A stretch of DNA of 64,000 nucleotides from Erpobdella octoculata (Eukaryota > Annelida > Clitellata > Hirudinida > Erpobdellidae), in the NCBI GenBank assembly GCA_963978895.1, contig OZ022238.1, positions 1,593,059 through 1,657,058 on the forward strand, in the 5' to 3' direction. Under the pieces are notes generated by a model. It was given only the letters and a program-made list of their open reading frames with translations. It was not told where the DNA came from and made no database searches. Position numbers and translations under genes: made by a program. Shown piece by piece: positions 1-13,855 of this stretch (position 1 is the first letter of the stretch; the number at the start of each line of letters is the position of its first letter).

Positions 1-222
1 CCCGCTCGCTTTTTTGCTCTCAATTGTTATTTTTGTTCCCTTTTGCTTTCCCGTTCCGGTTTCCGCTCACTTTCTAATTCCCGTTTCCGCTCGCTTTCCC
101 GCTCCGCTCTGCTCATTTTGTGACCGATTTCAATTTGTTTTCACTTTAATTGTCTCCCATTGCCTCTCAAGCTTGTATAAACATTGCATTACGATCGGAT
201 GAATGATGAAGCAATGCATAAA
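1..222 (+). repeat. Pyrimidine-rich CTAG-family element, partial (unit 1)
   Basis: CCCGCTCGCTTTT-type pyrimidine repeats lead into the conserved tail CATTACGATCGGATGAATG and GCAATGCATAAA. The same tail occurs at 7020, 18360, 29638 and 42680. The part upstream lies outside the window in this unit. No gene is seen; the frames read through it are repeat artefacts. Confidence 0.7.
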
Positions 223-402
223 GGACTAAGATACTTACATAATCTTATTTATATATATATAGATTTCGATAAAATACTCAAACAACAATAAGAAGATATC
301 TACCACGACCAATGCTGACAAAACCAAAGAAGCCACTCTTAAAATGCTTTAAACACTGGATCCTTTGCCATCGGTATATTCACTCTCCATGAAGCGATTT
401 TA

Positions 403-615
403 CTATGATGATGGTAACAGTTTTTTATTTAACAAATAATTCAACTCTCCTAATATACTGCCCAACATGCTAAAATAAACAGAACAAAGCTGATTCCACT
501 CTGGTGAACACTCTTGCTCATAACTCTGTCCAAGAGTAGACATAACTACAGAATCACGTAGCGTGCTACTCTGTGACTTTTGTTCTTTTTGGTATGGGTT
601 GTAGCAATGGTTCAT
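403..615 (-). CDS. Hypothetical 70-aa frame, conserved in all four units
   Basis: An ATG-initiated frame (MNHCYNPYQ start) of 70 codons repeated unchanged at 11821-12033, 23098-23310 and 34408-34620. I recognise no domain. It has no coiled coil or signal peptide and might be an exon or chance. Conservation says nothing about selection because the units are near-identical throughout. An overlapping frame just upstream also reads as protein-like, so the true frame is unsettled. Confidence 0.2.
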   Translation of the reverse strand: MNHCYNPYQKEQKSQSSTLRDSVVMSTLGQSYEQECSPEWNQLCSVYFSMLGSILGELNYLLNKKLLPSS

Positions 616-771
616 CTATTATCTCGACTTCATTCACTTTTTTATTTAATTTTATTTAATACATTCATATTTAAATTTAAATTGCGGATCGTAACTTCCT
701 AATCACTTGGCTGGCTTAAGTGTAAATAAGGTAAAAATCCTGCCAAAAATTCTAGTGGGGGGGCTTAAATT

Positions 772-820
772 TTTAGTGGGGGGGCTGCAGCCCCCCAGCC
801 CCCCGCTAGCTACGGGCCTG
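772..820. other. G/C-run palindrome at a transposon-like terminus
   Basis: Two seven-G runs and a perfect 18-bp palindrome, six G, CTGCAG, six C (779-796), end in GCTAGCTACGGGCCTG. Read on the minus strand this is CAGGCCCGTAGCTAGC, which resembles a hAT-type terminal repeat. No matching opposite end was found. It recurs at equivalent offsets in units 2-4. Confidence 0.5.
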
Positions 821-821
821 A

Positions 822-1510
822 GTATGCATTGTATAATTTCAGCTTATTGATTTTCATTTAAAAACATTAAAATAATTGTAAAAACAACTATTTTTCACAA
901 TGTGTTTTTCCATTTCATCAGTGTAACCTAAAAAAATTATACTCACAAAACATTGATCAGAGTTGGTACCAAATTAGAGCTCTGCACGGATGTGTTCTGC
1001 GCGGGACTTTATATAAAGGTTATCAAACGGATCGGGCCAGACCAAAATTAGCATGGGTCAAGGCTATTTAGCTGAGACATGGGTTTTTGTGGTAATAAAA
1101 ATGAACAGGACCGGGCTTGGGATTTTGTATCTATATAACAATTCAGGTTTAAAAAAATAAATAAGCACATTTGGTAAGGCTGCTTTACACCAATATTAAC
1201 ACAAGTTTAAGAAATAGTTCAAGACAACCCAGTAACTGCAGTGACATAGCTAGAGTTTTTGGCGCCCTGGGCAAAGTCTAAGGAATAAGCCCCTAGAAAA
1301 TCATATCTGTAAATTTTTCCACCAAACAGAGCTGATGATTTGGCGCAGCAATTGTAGTAAGTATTTTCCAAAATTTTTAATAAATTTTTTGAAAAGTTAC
1401 TACGACTACCCCCTCCCCGGCTATCCGCTATTTATGGAAAAAAATATAGCATTAAAAAAATAAAATTTTGGAATTTGTGGGTTTCATAAACTTTTTTGGA
1501 CCCCCCCCCG
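822..1510 (+). repeat. Degenerate R1 (hAT-like) dispersed repeat
   Basis: GTATGCATTGTATAATTTCA onward matches 49660-50060 and 60408-60800 with many substitutions; 1370-1505 matches the right part of the full R1 copy (61680-61805). At 1239 a CAGTGACATAGC terminus interrupts it, but no partner end or target duplication could be settled. Other array copies start at about 12240, 23517 and 34828. No gene is seen between 620 and 2100. Confidence 0.6.
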
Positions 1511-2132
1511 AGGGGTTGATTCCTTGAAAAAATTTTTGAATTTTTGCGTATTTTTGAATTTTTTTAATTTTTGCGTATTTTGGAATTTTTGTGTTATTTG
1601 GATTTTTTTGAAATTTTTGTTTAAATTCCAAGGGTGTACGAGGAATTTTTTGAGTGGTCAACCCTCGGCCCCCTCGTCCCGGTGGCTCTGAAACCACACT
1701 GCTTGAAAACTGTCACATAACTGTAATGCAAATTAAACCGCTTGTGGGGACCAGCACTTTGAACGCATCGCAATCTCAAGAAGCAAATTAACAGGTTAGA
1801 ACTAATAAACCATTCATGAATGTGCACAAAATTGTAAAAATAATTAATAAATATTGTTCACTACCAACTTTTTCTTAAGAGAAAAACTTTGACTCATGCA
1901 AGCAGAATGATAAATCTAACTAACAAAAATCTAAATTTGTTGAGAATAGTTGAGATCAAGTATTAAAACAAAAATAAAATTTTCTGCGGGCGCCCATGAT
2001 ATTAGGACATCCATTGTGCTGCATGGTCAACACTTTCCCATGTGTGTTTGCTGGTGTGCGCTCTCATCCTACAGCGTAGCCGAGCAACATTATATCTTTA
2101 CTGACATTATATTTGTACTGAAAATATATTTT

Positions 2133-2300
2133 TAACTGACAATATAAATTGTACCAACAATATATTTTTAACTGACAATATAAGCTGTACCGACAATACC
2201 TTCATTTGTAACTGACAATATAAGCTGTACCGACAATACCTTAATTTGTAACTGACAATACCTTCATTTGTAACTGACAATATAAGTTGTATCGACAGTG
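2133..2300. repeat. 40-bp minisatellite (unit 1)
   Basis: Tandem copies of a 40-bp motif beginning AACTGACAATATAAGCTGTA, including one shortened copy. It is followed by a perfect 8-bp-arm hairpin (GTGTGGTG...CACCACAC, near 2310-2333). Also at 13552-13719, 24828-24995 and 36140-36307. The minus-strand frame across it is a repeat artefact. Confidence 0.85.
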
Positions 2301-2436
2301 TGTCAAATAGTGTGTGGTGCTCGACCACCACACCCCCGTCCCGACGGGCCTGCTTGTAACTTTTGAATAGATGCACTGCACCGGATCATTGAGTCAACCT
2401 CTCCTCTGGCCGTCGGGTAACTGCTGGCACTGCTGG

Positions 2437-2759
2437 CAGTGACATAGCGATGGAGGCAGAGGGGGACATTTTCCCCCGGGCGAAAGGCTTTGGGGCGCCA
2501 AAGAGCAAAAGGAGGGACAACAATTTTACAAAATTTTAGTCATTTTTAAACATATAAAATGAACAAATTGTATTTTTGCACAATTTCACACAAGTGATTT
2601 CCAAAATTTTCTTGAGGAGGGGGCTCACCGAGCCCCGGATATAGCTCGGGTGTCTTCGGTCCCCTTGGATTTGGTCGTCCAATTGGGAGGACAGTGGAAG
2701 ATGGGGGCACATTTTGTATACCTTGCCACCGGGCGCCAGATACCCTCGCTACGCTACTG
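2437..2759. mobile_element. hAT-type MITE, 323 bp (unit 1)
   Basis: Terminal inverted repeats CAGTGACATAGCGATGG and, from the other end, CAGTAGCGTAGCGAGGG. The element is flanked on both sides by the identical 8-bp duplication ACTGCTGG (2429-2436 and 2760-2767). An 8-bp duplication with CAGTG-type ends is diagnostic of hAT superfamily transposition. No transposase is encoded, so it is non-autonomous. Confidence 0.88.
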
Positions 2760-3244
2760 ACTGCTGGCGCCTTCATTTTGATCAGACGTAGACTCCGTTT
2801 TGACGTGAGCTAGATTCAGCTAGATAGATCATTTCCCTGTTTGTTGCCGAGAAGCTTCTGATGCCAGTATAAATTTTGTTGCTTTCGTTGCATGTCTCGG
2901 AAACGCTTCTCGGTCGGGTTGCAATTTCGAACGGAGAATCTTCCATGTTTGCGTCCTGTCACCAATGTAGATACTTGAGTCAAATTCTACAAACGGAATC
3001 AGGTTAACTTCACAGAGATATAAAAAGTGTTGCACTGACTAATAACTAGCAAATAATAAATGTAATAATAAATTAATTACATGTTTTTACAGTACACAAT
3101 CTACGCTGTCGATCAGTATATCTTTGGCAGACTCCTCGTCTCCAAACTGTGTTTCCGTTTTTTATCTCTGTGGCATCCGGTGCGTCCATATAAATAGTAT
3201 CGGTTTTTTCAGAAATTAGAAATGGTGCTTGGCTACAAGCGTCT

Positions 3245-3650
3245 TCACAATTTTAGGTAACGATTCTTGATATTCTGATAAAGGTTCTGGGATAGGAAAC
3301 TTTTAAAATTACTTTTTGGGAGCTCATTAGCTGAAGATGACGATAATCTTAAAGTCTTTTTCGCGCCTGTTGAATTCGAAGCAGATTTGCTATTGTCTGA
3401 ATTGTTTAAAAATTCCACAAAATCTGAGAAGAGACTGTCCAAGTTGAAGTTTTATTTTATAAGTCATTTTAACTGGAGTAGCGTTTTTTCTTTTAGACGT
3501 CTCACAGCTCAGAGGTATGTGAAACGTCTCTTTCAGACTTACCAAGAATATTTCATTTTTGTCGATTGTTATCCCGATGAGGCCCTCGATTGAAAACTCC
3601 GATTGATAATGCAGGCCATTTTTACAAAGTAGAGTTATTGTTTCTGACAA
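3245..3650 (-). CDS. Uncertain coding stretch, two overlapping frames
   Basis: Two minus-strand frames overlap: an upstream one of about 86 codons (3390-3650; protein-like, contains GLIGITIDKNEIFLV) and a Ser/Asn-rich downstream one (3245-3442, no ATG). They could be one frame-shifted remnant or two exons. I do not recognise the product. Array copies lie at 14664-15069, 25940-26345 and 37252-37657; a G/A variant alters one Ser/Leu codon. Another 68-codon minus frame at 2829-3035 is equally anonymous. Confidence 0.2.
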
Positions 3651-4189
3651 TAGTGTTTTAACTTCTTAACTCTCTCCTGGTCAGCCTTAAGGACCATGTA
3701 TACTGGTAGAGAAAAAATAATTACTATTTAATTCATATAGAAAATTATTCAAATATTTTCTAAACCTTAAAATTAAAACAAAGACAGTAGCAGGAGAGTT
3801 GTATAGGTAAATAATTAGGCACTTATACTAATCTTAACAAGCTAGTAAGTTTTAAAAATCTATTCAATAATATGAGATATGTAAAACAATATACGTAAAA
3901 TAGTATTTGCAATATTATTTAGAGTCTAAGATAAATATTGAGCATCAATACTCATATTAAAAAAGTAGAAAGTTACTTTAGGTGGTAATCATAATAATAA
4001 TAATTTGTTTATATAGCACCAGATTGAAAGTCTGATGCACTCATAAAGGTTTCTATGAACATTTTTAAGTAATATGTTCTGAGTTCAAATTTTAAAATAT
4101 TTTCCGTAAACTAAAACTAAAAAAAATATAGTTTGTGCCCATCTCTGAGAAAGAGTTATAACACAAACCAATTAATCTTGTGACATGAG

Positions 4190-4276
4190 TTGGTCTAGTG
4201 ACTCTTGTGACTCTAGTGGTTTAGAGACCGGCTTGAGTATCCATACTATCCGGGTTCGATTCCAGGTTTGGGCACT
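4190..4276 (+). repeat. tRNA-derived SINE head (unit 1)
   Basis: An A-box-like TGGTTTAGAGA (4217-4227) and a perfect B box GGTTCGATTCC (4253-4263) are spaced as in a tRNA promoter, followed by AGGTTTGGGCAC. The upstream GTGCCCA (about 4135) is the inverse complement of the TGGGCAC at the end. No complete tRNA cloverleaf is apparent, so this is a tRNA-like pol III head or relic, not a tRNA gene. Confidence 0.6.
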
Positions 4277-4354
4277 TTTAAACAGATTTGAAGAAAATAA
4301 AATAAAATTATAGACAATATTGAACAACATAAGTATTTATTGTTGTACAAATAT

Positions 4355-4580
4355 TGCCCGGGGATTTTAAAGGCTTTTTATCGTTTTCTCTCTGGCTCCC
4401 GTTTCCTTAACCGCTTGCTTTCCCGTTCCATGTCGCTTTCTCACTCCTGGTCGCATTTCTGCTCACGGTCGCTTTTCCGGCCCCGGTCTCTTTTACTTTT
4501 CCCGATCCCGGTTGCTTTTACGCTTTACCGCTCCAGCTTGCTCTTCTTTTCGCTCTTCTGTTCCTTCATTAAATTTTAGA
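4355..4580 (+). repeat. Degenerate CTAG-family element (unit 1)
   Basis: GCCCGGGGATTTTAAAGGC followed by CTCTGGCTCCCGTTTCC and pyrimidine repeats: a diverged copy of the element at 6443 without the CTAG tip. Copies lie at 15774-15999 and 27050-27275. Unit 4 breaks exactly at its left edge. The 79-codon frame inside is a repeat artefact. Confidence 0.6.
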
Positions 4581-4711
4581 GCCTTCCCAATGTGGCTTAG
4601 ATGGGCTGTAGCGGAATGCTGTGCACAGTCATCAAAATTGATCTGTTCTCTCGTTAACACTTTGTTGTTTGGTTTGCTCGTTTAGTTACGTCTGAACTTC
4701 CTCAATTTTAA

Positions 4712-5639
4712 TTAGTGTTCTTTAATGTATTGGTTCCACTCTGCAAGTGTGATCTTCTGCAAAGGCTTATTATGATTGACTGAAGCTGAAAAAAAAGAAT
4801 TTATTAGTTAACGGCTGCAATAATGTTAAAATCCGCTCATATATCTCAACAGGTTATATTTATTTTAAATACTTGTAAGATTATAAATGCTTACAATAGA
4901 TTTATCACACACTGTTCAACAGCTGCTTTTCGTAAAATCGCTAGTCTTAGTTTTTGAGTTGTTCTTAGTTTTTAAGTGTTATGTCTACAGAAAGCATATA
5001 ACGCTACATGTGGCATGTTAATAAATGTTGACCCGTGGCTTTGAAAAATGTGATATAAAACACAGATTGAAATAAAACATGAAGTAATAATAATATTAAA
5101 AACCTTCAAAGCATTAACTTAATGAATTTTCCGAGAGTTTTCTGAGATCATCAATTTGGAACAATCGAAGAGTACCACTTTTATTTAGCAAATGATGCAA
5201 TTATAAATTGAACAAAACAGCAGCAGATTGATAGGCTGGCTTGAGAACTTTGTTCATGATTTTGTTGAAACACAAAAATACTGCACTTGCTTTCATTTCT
5301 TTCAAATTTCATGCACCTCATATATCAGTGAAACTTTTACAATAAATTGGTGTTGCATGTAAGATTTTCTTTAAAATGTAATTTTCTAATTTCCTCTGAA
5401 AAATAAAAAATAAAATAAGACTGATAAATTAATTCATAATCTTATAGTCATAACTACTCGTGAATAATAATGGTTGTAATGCCATCACATAAAAAAAAAC
5501 TTACCTGCCCAAAAAAATTTCTCATTTACCGATAGGCTGATAGCAATCTCGTCGCTCAACAATATTAGATGAGGAACAATTGAAGTCAGAAGCCTTGAAC
5601 GATAAATATGAACAATGAATTTAAATTTATTTTTCCAAT
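4712..5639 (-). CDS. Possible spliced 3' end of an unidentified gene (unit 1)
   Basis: Minus strand. The upstream exon (5639-5505, 135 nt) follows an acceptor TTGCAG and ends in GGCAG|GTAAGT, a consensus donor. The terminal exon (4785-4712) follows TTTTTTTTCAG and runs to TAA. Splicing keeps phase (1 to 1) and gives one open frame through both exons, ending TLAEWNQYIKEH. I do not recognise it, and the first exons were not found. A similar sequence at 5820-5910 looks like a decayed duplicate of the upstream exon. Inference from splice signals only; no homology support. Confidence 0.3.
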
Positions 5640-6334
5640 CTGCAACTCCTTTTTGTAAAACACAAAATGTTAGAGCATAATGATAATCTTATAATAATTA
5701 ATAATAATATAACATAATTAAACACGTGCAATGCAACAAACGAAACAAATTGAAAGATACACAGTAAATCATGATTTTAAAAACTAAAAACAAATTACCA
5801 AAGCTTTGCCACTTACTTTTGAATGGGAGATATGAACAATGAATTTCTAATTTGATTTAATTTTAATTTGTTAAGTCTGGAACTCTTTTTCTGAAGCACA
5901 AAATATCTCTAAATAGAAGAAATTCCACCTGCAATTTATTGATTACTCCTGTAATCCAAAGTTATCTAGATTTAAAAAATAAGTTGCTAAAATCAAATAT
6001 AAAGTTTACCGATAGCAGAGCTGTCGTATCGGAGGTTCGGAAGAGAATGAGCCTCAATGAGCTCTATGAAATCAAAACAAAGGTATCCGGCGGCACCATA
6101 GATATTTATGGGCGGCACTAAACAACACAAATATTAATTTAATTTAATATTTATATTTAAAACCTTTAAAACTTAAGAAAAAAAATTAAAAATATTTTGT
6201 ATAATTTAACTATAAATAAATTTTATTTTATTTTGTAAAAAACAAATTTACTCCAACTTACTACCGCTGACCAAAACGTTTTTTGTCCATAAAACATCAA
6301 CGGAGAAACCAATTTATTTAAAATTTTACAGGAA

Positions 6335-6440
6335 CCACCGCTTGAATAAGATACATAAGTGTGCCAAATTTCAATTAAATCTGTTCGGCCGTTTACATTT
6401 TATGTCCGAACAAACAAACAAACATTTCATTTTTATATAT
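6335..6440 (+). repeat. RTE-like retroposon tail (unit 1)
   Basis: GTGCCAAATTTCAATTAAATC, TGTTCGGCCGTTT and CGAACAAACAAACAAAC resemble the 3' ends of RTE-type LINEs/SINEs known from invertebrates, followed by a TATATAT stretch. Copies lie at 17754-17859 and 29030-29135. A 60-codon plus-strand frame at 5939-6121 just upstream is unrecognised and weakly supported. Confidence 0.4.
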
Positions 6441-6442
6441 GA

Positions 6443-7104
<662 letters not shown>

Positions 7105-7352
7105 TAGATATATATATTTATATATTTAGGTTTATATTAGTGTTTCTTTATCTTTCATGTTATATATACCCTTGGACAAAAAAATGACAGACAGGTCAGA
7201 CAGACAAAAAAGCAAGTTAAGAAAAACATGGTAATAAGAAGCTGCCAATTTAAAAATATAGAGAATTTGTGAACAACAAAACTTTAAACGGTTCACTTAT
7301 TTATGGTTGATTATCTCTGTGTTTTTTTTTTAAATTTTTTATTAACAAAGAA

Positions 7353-9067
7353 TTAAAAAATAAAAGGACGTTCTGAAAGTGTTAAGGGAATCACCTGTAT
7401 AGGTTCGTTGACATACGCAAGAGACAAATAATCTAATTTAAAAATTAATTGCTGTCTATCAAGACCATGTTTTAATTCATTGTGTCTTTGAAAAAACGTC
7501 TTTTTAAGTCCTTGATCGTTTGAGTTTAATTTAACAAATTTTAGAATAACATCAGCTTCTGGAATCAAACATTTTGTATAGTGGTGATATTTTTCATATG
7601 CAATTATTAGATGATTGACGATTAACCTGGTGTCAAAAAAAGAGCTTATATTTTGGAACAGAATAATTGAGACATAGCCGTGATTGGATAATAATAATTC
7701 TTTCCATAGCCCGTCTTCCAATTTCATTCGAATCAGCATGTCTATCCAAAATCGTTTGTGTTTAGAATTCAAAATCACTTTAATAAACATTTTCAAATCT
7801 TTTTTTTTAGGACCAATTTCGGACAATAAATAAATAAGATTCAACATTTGATAACCTAAATCATAACTTTGATAGGGATTGTACCAATAAAGTTTTCTAA
7901 ACAAAAAATCAGTGATAACAGACATATAATTGATTCATATTCTTTTTTGACAGTCATATTCGTCAAACGGCTAATGCAGTTTAAAAACGTTTCATTATTT
8001 CCAATAACGTTTTTCATGGTCACTAAAATTCCATCAAATGAAGAAAATTCACTTACAACTTCAGACCTTAAGTTTGTTTTTACTTCTCCACAACCAAAAC
8101 GCAGCCCTAAATATTGAAAGCATCTTGAGTGCGTCCACCTTACAGAACCTTCAAACTTAGCAAATATTGAATTACTGATATCCAAATAAACTAATTTGGC
8201 TAATTTGTCTACCATTTGGTATATTAATTGTAAATTCATGTTATTAATTAAACAAAAACAATTGTTTTCACTCATATCAAGCCAGGTTAAATTGGACAGA
8301 TATGATATTGAATCGACTAATTCTACCAATGATTCACCAACAAACGAATTTATAGCCAATTTTTCAAGATTAGGAAAGCGCGAAAATTTGTGTATTGTGT
8401 TTCTTGCATACCAACAACCAGATATTCTCAAAACTTTCAAATTTTCGCAAGGAAATACAAGTTTGAGATTATCAATTAGATCCTCTTTCTGGACGGTTGC
8501 AATTCTACAAACACAACGCAAAGACAGATTTACTAATTTGGGGCACAACCACGAAAAACTATCATCTTTGTCCAGCATGTTAATACATTGACATATAACA
8601 TCTAATTCTAATTCTTTTAAATTTGAAGACGAAAACGGATTTTGCCAAAAGTGATGAAACAATTTTTCTGACAGACTTAATAATGTATTAAGAAAACTAC
8701 GGTTGTCAATGGAACGAAAAGAATTTTCTTCAAATGAAATACGAGTTAATTTTCCTCTGCTCGCAATGATTTCTAAAGGCTGGATAATATGGTTGAATGT
8801 AACATCTTTTAGGATTATTTCATTCATGTGATCAAATTTCAAAAATAATGGTAATATGTATTCATGATGTAATCCCAATCCCAAATTCTGACTTCTTAAA
8901 TATATTTCTCTAAAAAAATGGGATGACAGTTCTACATTATTTTTAACCCTATAAGGAAGACAACTGAATTTATAAGATGGTTCCAAAAATGTTTCCTTGA
9001 AGTTGAATACGATAAAATCAAGGCATGATTTTTTCAAAGTCATTTGCTGATGTGGGTAAATATACAA
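7353..9067 (-). pseudogene. VHL-box LRR protein, frameshifted (unit 1)
   Basis: Same gene as at 18686-20410 but with ten bases (GTTATTTCTT on the plus strand) missing near 7926. The upstream frame (9067-7856) is normal to residue 381, then reads 22 foreign residues and stops. The rest (RNNM onward in the intact copy) survives as a separate frame at 7925-7353. The LRR region and both boxes remain; the helical C-terminal third is lost from the main frame. A 2-bp AT repeat flanks the deletion, which fits slippage. Confidence 0.85.
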
Positions 9068-9189
9068 TGTTTTAAATTTGTTGTTAAACTTATTTAAATA
9101 GAAAACAATCTTTATAATTAATATTAATAGGATGTATATAAGCTAAATAAAATTACCACTGAGCTCTTTATCCAACAAAAAATAAACAA

Positions 9190-10717
<1,528 letters not shown>

Positions 10718-11352
10718 TTCGTTGACTCTCGTTCGAATACTTTGACAGTTCCACTGTAAAATGGTAAGGCTGCTGTCCATGTTTGGTTTTTTGAATTGGT
10801 TTATACCGTTTTCTAGAGGATTCAAATTTTAAGATTCGGAAACCTCCATATCTCCAGGGTACGCCTGAAAGCCATTGTATTTAAGGATGTTATTGAACAT
10901 TTTTATAATGGTTTTCATTACAGCTTTCAAGGGCATTTGTGGTATGTCTTTTGTTATTTCCTGAATCTCCTCGACAAGCCCCTGTATCGTTGGCAAGCTC
11001 ATTGGTTAATCACGTTTTTCTGTCTTTTTTCATTTTTGATGCTTTCTTCTCTTCTTTTTTGTTTTTAGTAATAGCTTGTTTTTCTTTATTATGAGTTTGT
11101 GTGACAGGCGTTTTCTTTTCAGAACCGCTCTTTTTTGGTGTGTTTTTGGACATTTGTTCTAGCTTTTTCTGTGCTGTATTTTGTTTTTGGTAAAAGGCTT
11201 TTTTGTCACAACCTTTTTCAAGGCAGCGGCATAAGAAATACCTTCCTTCGCAACAGCTGAATTGACTTTCATGGAGAAAACATATTTTGGACAGGCCTTA
11301 CTTCCTGTGCAATGTCCATTCTTTCCACAGCTTGCGCATACACGAGGGCGTT
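10718..11352 (-). pseudogene. Antisense LINE fragment: gag zinc knuckle and endonuclease start (unit 1)
   Basis: Minus strand. About 11340-11230 reads VCASCGKNGHCTGSKACP and ISYAAALKK, a zinc knuckle like the last one of I/Jockey-type gag proteins. A lysine-rich tail (frameshift at an A run), a 57-codon frame starting MSLPTIQGLVEE, and an ORF2 start SLTILQWNCQSI (10825-10720) follow. The endonuclease is cut at the junction with the plus-strand LINE. Frameshifts and stops make it non-functional. Confidence 0.65.
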
Positions 11353-11372
11353 CTTTTTTCTCGTTTTCCTTT

Positions 11373-11640
11373 GCTTTCCCGATCCCGGACGCTTTCCCGC
11401 CCTTGGTCGCTTTACTTTTCCCGCTCGCTTTTTTGCTCTCAATTGTTATTTTTGTTCCCTTTTGCTTTCCCGTTCCGGTTTCCGCTCACTTTCTAATTCC
11501 CGTTTCCGCTCGCTTCCCGCTCCGCTCTGCTCATTTTGTGACCGATTTCAATTTGTTTTCACTTTAATTGTCTCCCATTGCCTCTCAAGCTTGTATAAAC
11601 ATTGCATTACGATCGGATGAATGATGAAGCAATGCATAAA
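11373..11640 (+). repeat. Pyrimidine-rich CTAG-family element, partial (unit 1/2 junction)
   Basis: Same element as at 1-222 with its left side visible. It follows directly on the antisense LINE gag fragment and lacks the CTAG/hairpin end. Confidence 0.7.
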
Positions 11641-13855
11641 GGACTAAGATACTTACATAATCTTATTTATATATATATAGATTTCGATAAAATACTCAAA
11701 CAACAATAAGAAGATATCTACCACGACCAATGCTGACAAAACCAAAGAAGCCATTTTTAAAATGCTTTGCACACTGGATCCTTTGCCATCGGTATATTCA
11801 CTCTCCATGAAGAGATTTTACTATGATGATGGTAACAGTTTTTTATTTAACAAATAATTCAACTCTCCTAATATACTGCCCAACATGCTAAAATAAACAG
11901 AACAAAGCTGATTCCACTCTGGTGAACACTCTTGCTCATAACTCTGTCCAAGAGTAGACATAACTACAGAATCACGTAGCGTGCTACTCTGTGACTTTTG
12001 TTCTTTTTGGTATGGGTTGTAGCAATGGTTCATCTATTATCTCGACTTCATTCACTTTTTTATTTAATTTTATTTAATACATTCATATTTAAATTTAAAT
12101 TGCGGATCGTAACTTCCTAATCACTTGGCTGGCTTAAGTGTAAATAAGGTAAAAATCCTGCCAAAAATTCTAGTGGGGGGGCTTAAATTTTTAGTGGGGG
12201 GGCTGCAGCCCCCCAGCCCCCCGCTAGCTACGGGCCTGAGTATGCATTGTATAATTTCAGCTTATTGATTTTCATTTAAAAACATTAAAATAATTGTAAA
12301 AACAACTATTTTTCACAATGTGTTTTTCCATTTCATCAGTGTAACCTAAAAAAATTATACTCACAAAACATTGATCAGAGTTGGTACCAAATTAGAGCTC
12401 TGCACGGATGTGTTCTGCGCGGGACTTTATATAAAGGTTATCAAACGGATCGGGCCAGACCAAAATTAGCATGGGTCAAGGCTATTTAGCTGAGACATGG
12501 GTTTTTGTGGTAATAAAAATGAACAGGACCGGGCTTGGGATTTTGTATCTATATAACAATTCAGGTTTAAAAAAATAAATAAGCACATTTGGTAAGGCTG
12601 CTTTACACCAATATTAACACAAGTTTAAGAAATAGTTCAAGACAACCCAGTAACTGCAGTGACATAGCTAGAGTTTTTGGCGCCCTGGGCAAAGTCTAAG
12701 GAATAAGCCCCTAGAAAATCATATCTGTAAATTTTTCCACCAAACAGAGCTGATGATTTGGCGCAGCAATTGTAGTAAGTATTTTCCAAAATTTTTAATA
12801 AATTTTTTGAAAAGTTACTACGACTACCCCCTCCCCGGCTATCCGCTATTTATGGAAAAAAATATAGCATTAAAAAAATAAAATTTTGGAATTTGTGGGT
12901 TTCATAAACTTTTTTGGACCCCCCCCCCGAGGGGTTGATTCCTTGAAAAAATTTTTGAATTTTTGCGTATTTTTGAATTTTTTTAATTTTTGCGTATTTT
13001 GGAATTTTTGTGTTATTTGGATTTTTTTGAAATTTTTGTTTAAATTCCAAGGGTGTACGAGGAATTTTTTGAGTGGTCAACCCTCGGCCCCCTCGTCCCG
13101 GTGGCTCTGAAACCACACTGCTTGAAAACTGTCACATAACTGTAATGCAAATTAAACCGCTTGTGGGGACCAGCACTTTGAACGCATCGCAATCTCAAGA
13201 AGCAAATTAACAGGTTAGAACTAATAAACCATTCATGAATGTGCACAAAATTGTAAAAATAATTAATAAATATTGTTCACTACCAACTTTTTCTTAAGAG
13301 AAAAACTTTGACTCATGCAAGCAGAATGATAAATCTAACTAACAAAAATCTAAATTTGTTGAGAATAGTTGAGATCAAGTATTAAAACAAAAATAAAATT
13401 TTCTGCGGGCGCCCATGATATTAGGACATCCATTGTGCTGCATGGTCAACACTTTCCCATGTGTGTTTGCTGGTGTGCGCTCTCATCCTACAGCGTAGCC
13501 GAGCAACATTATATCTTTACTGACATTATATTTGTACTGAAAATATATTTTTAACTGACAATATAAATTGTACCAACAATATATTTTTAACTGACAATAT
13601 AAGCTGTACCGACAATACCTTCATTTGTAACTGACAATATAAGCTGTACCGACAATACCTTAATTTGTAACTGACAATACCTTCATTTGTAACTGACAAT
13701 ATAAGTTGTATCGACAGTGTGTCAAATAGTGTGTGGTGCTCGACCACCACACCCCCGTCCCGACGGGCCTGCTTGTAACTTTTGAATAGATGCACTGCAC
13801 CGGATCATTGAGTCAACCTCTCCTCTGGCCGTCGGGTAACTGCTGGCACTGCTGG

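Noticed and set aside
1239..1760. Complete hAT element starting at CAGTGACATAGC
   Set aside because: No inverse terminus with a matching 8-bp duplication found; TAACTG near 1715 agrees only partly with the left flank.
2107..2376. 89-codon minus-strand frame
   Set aside because: Consists of the translated 40-bp minisatellite.
4190..4276. Functional tRNA gene
   Set aside because: A and B boxes are present but no convincing acceptor stem, anticodon arm or terminator was found.
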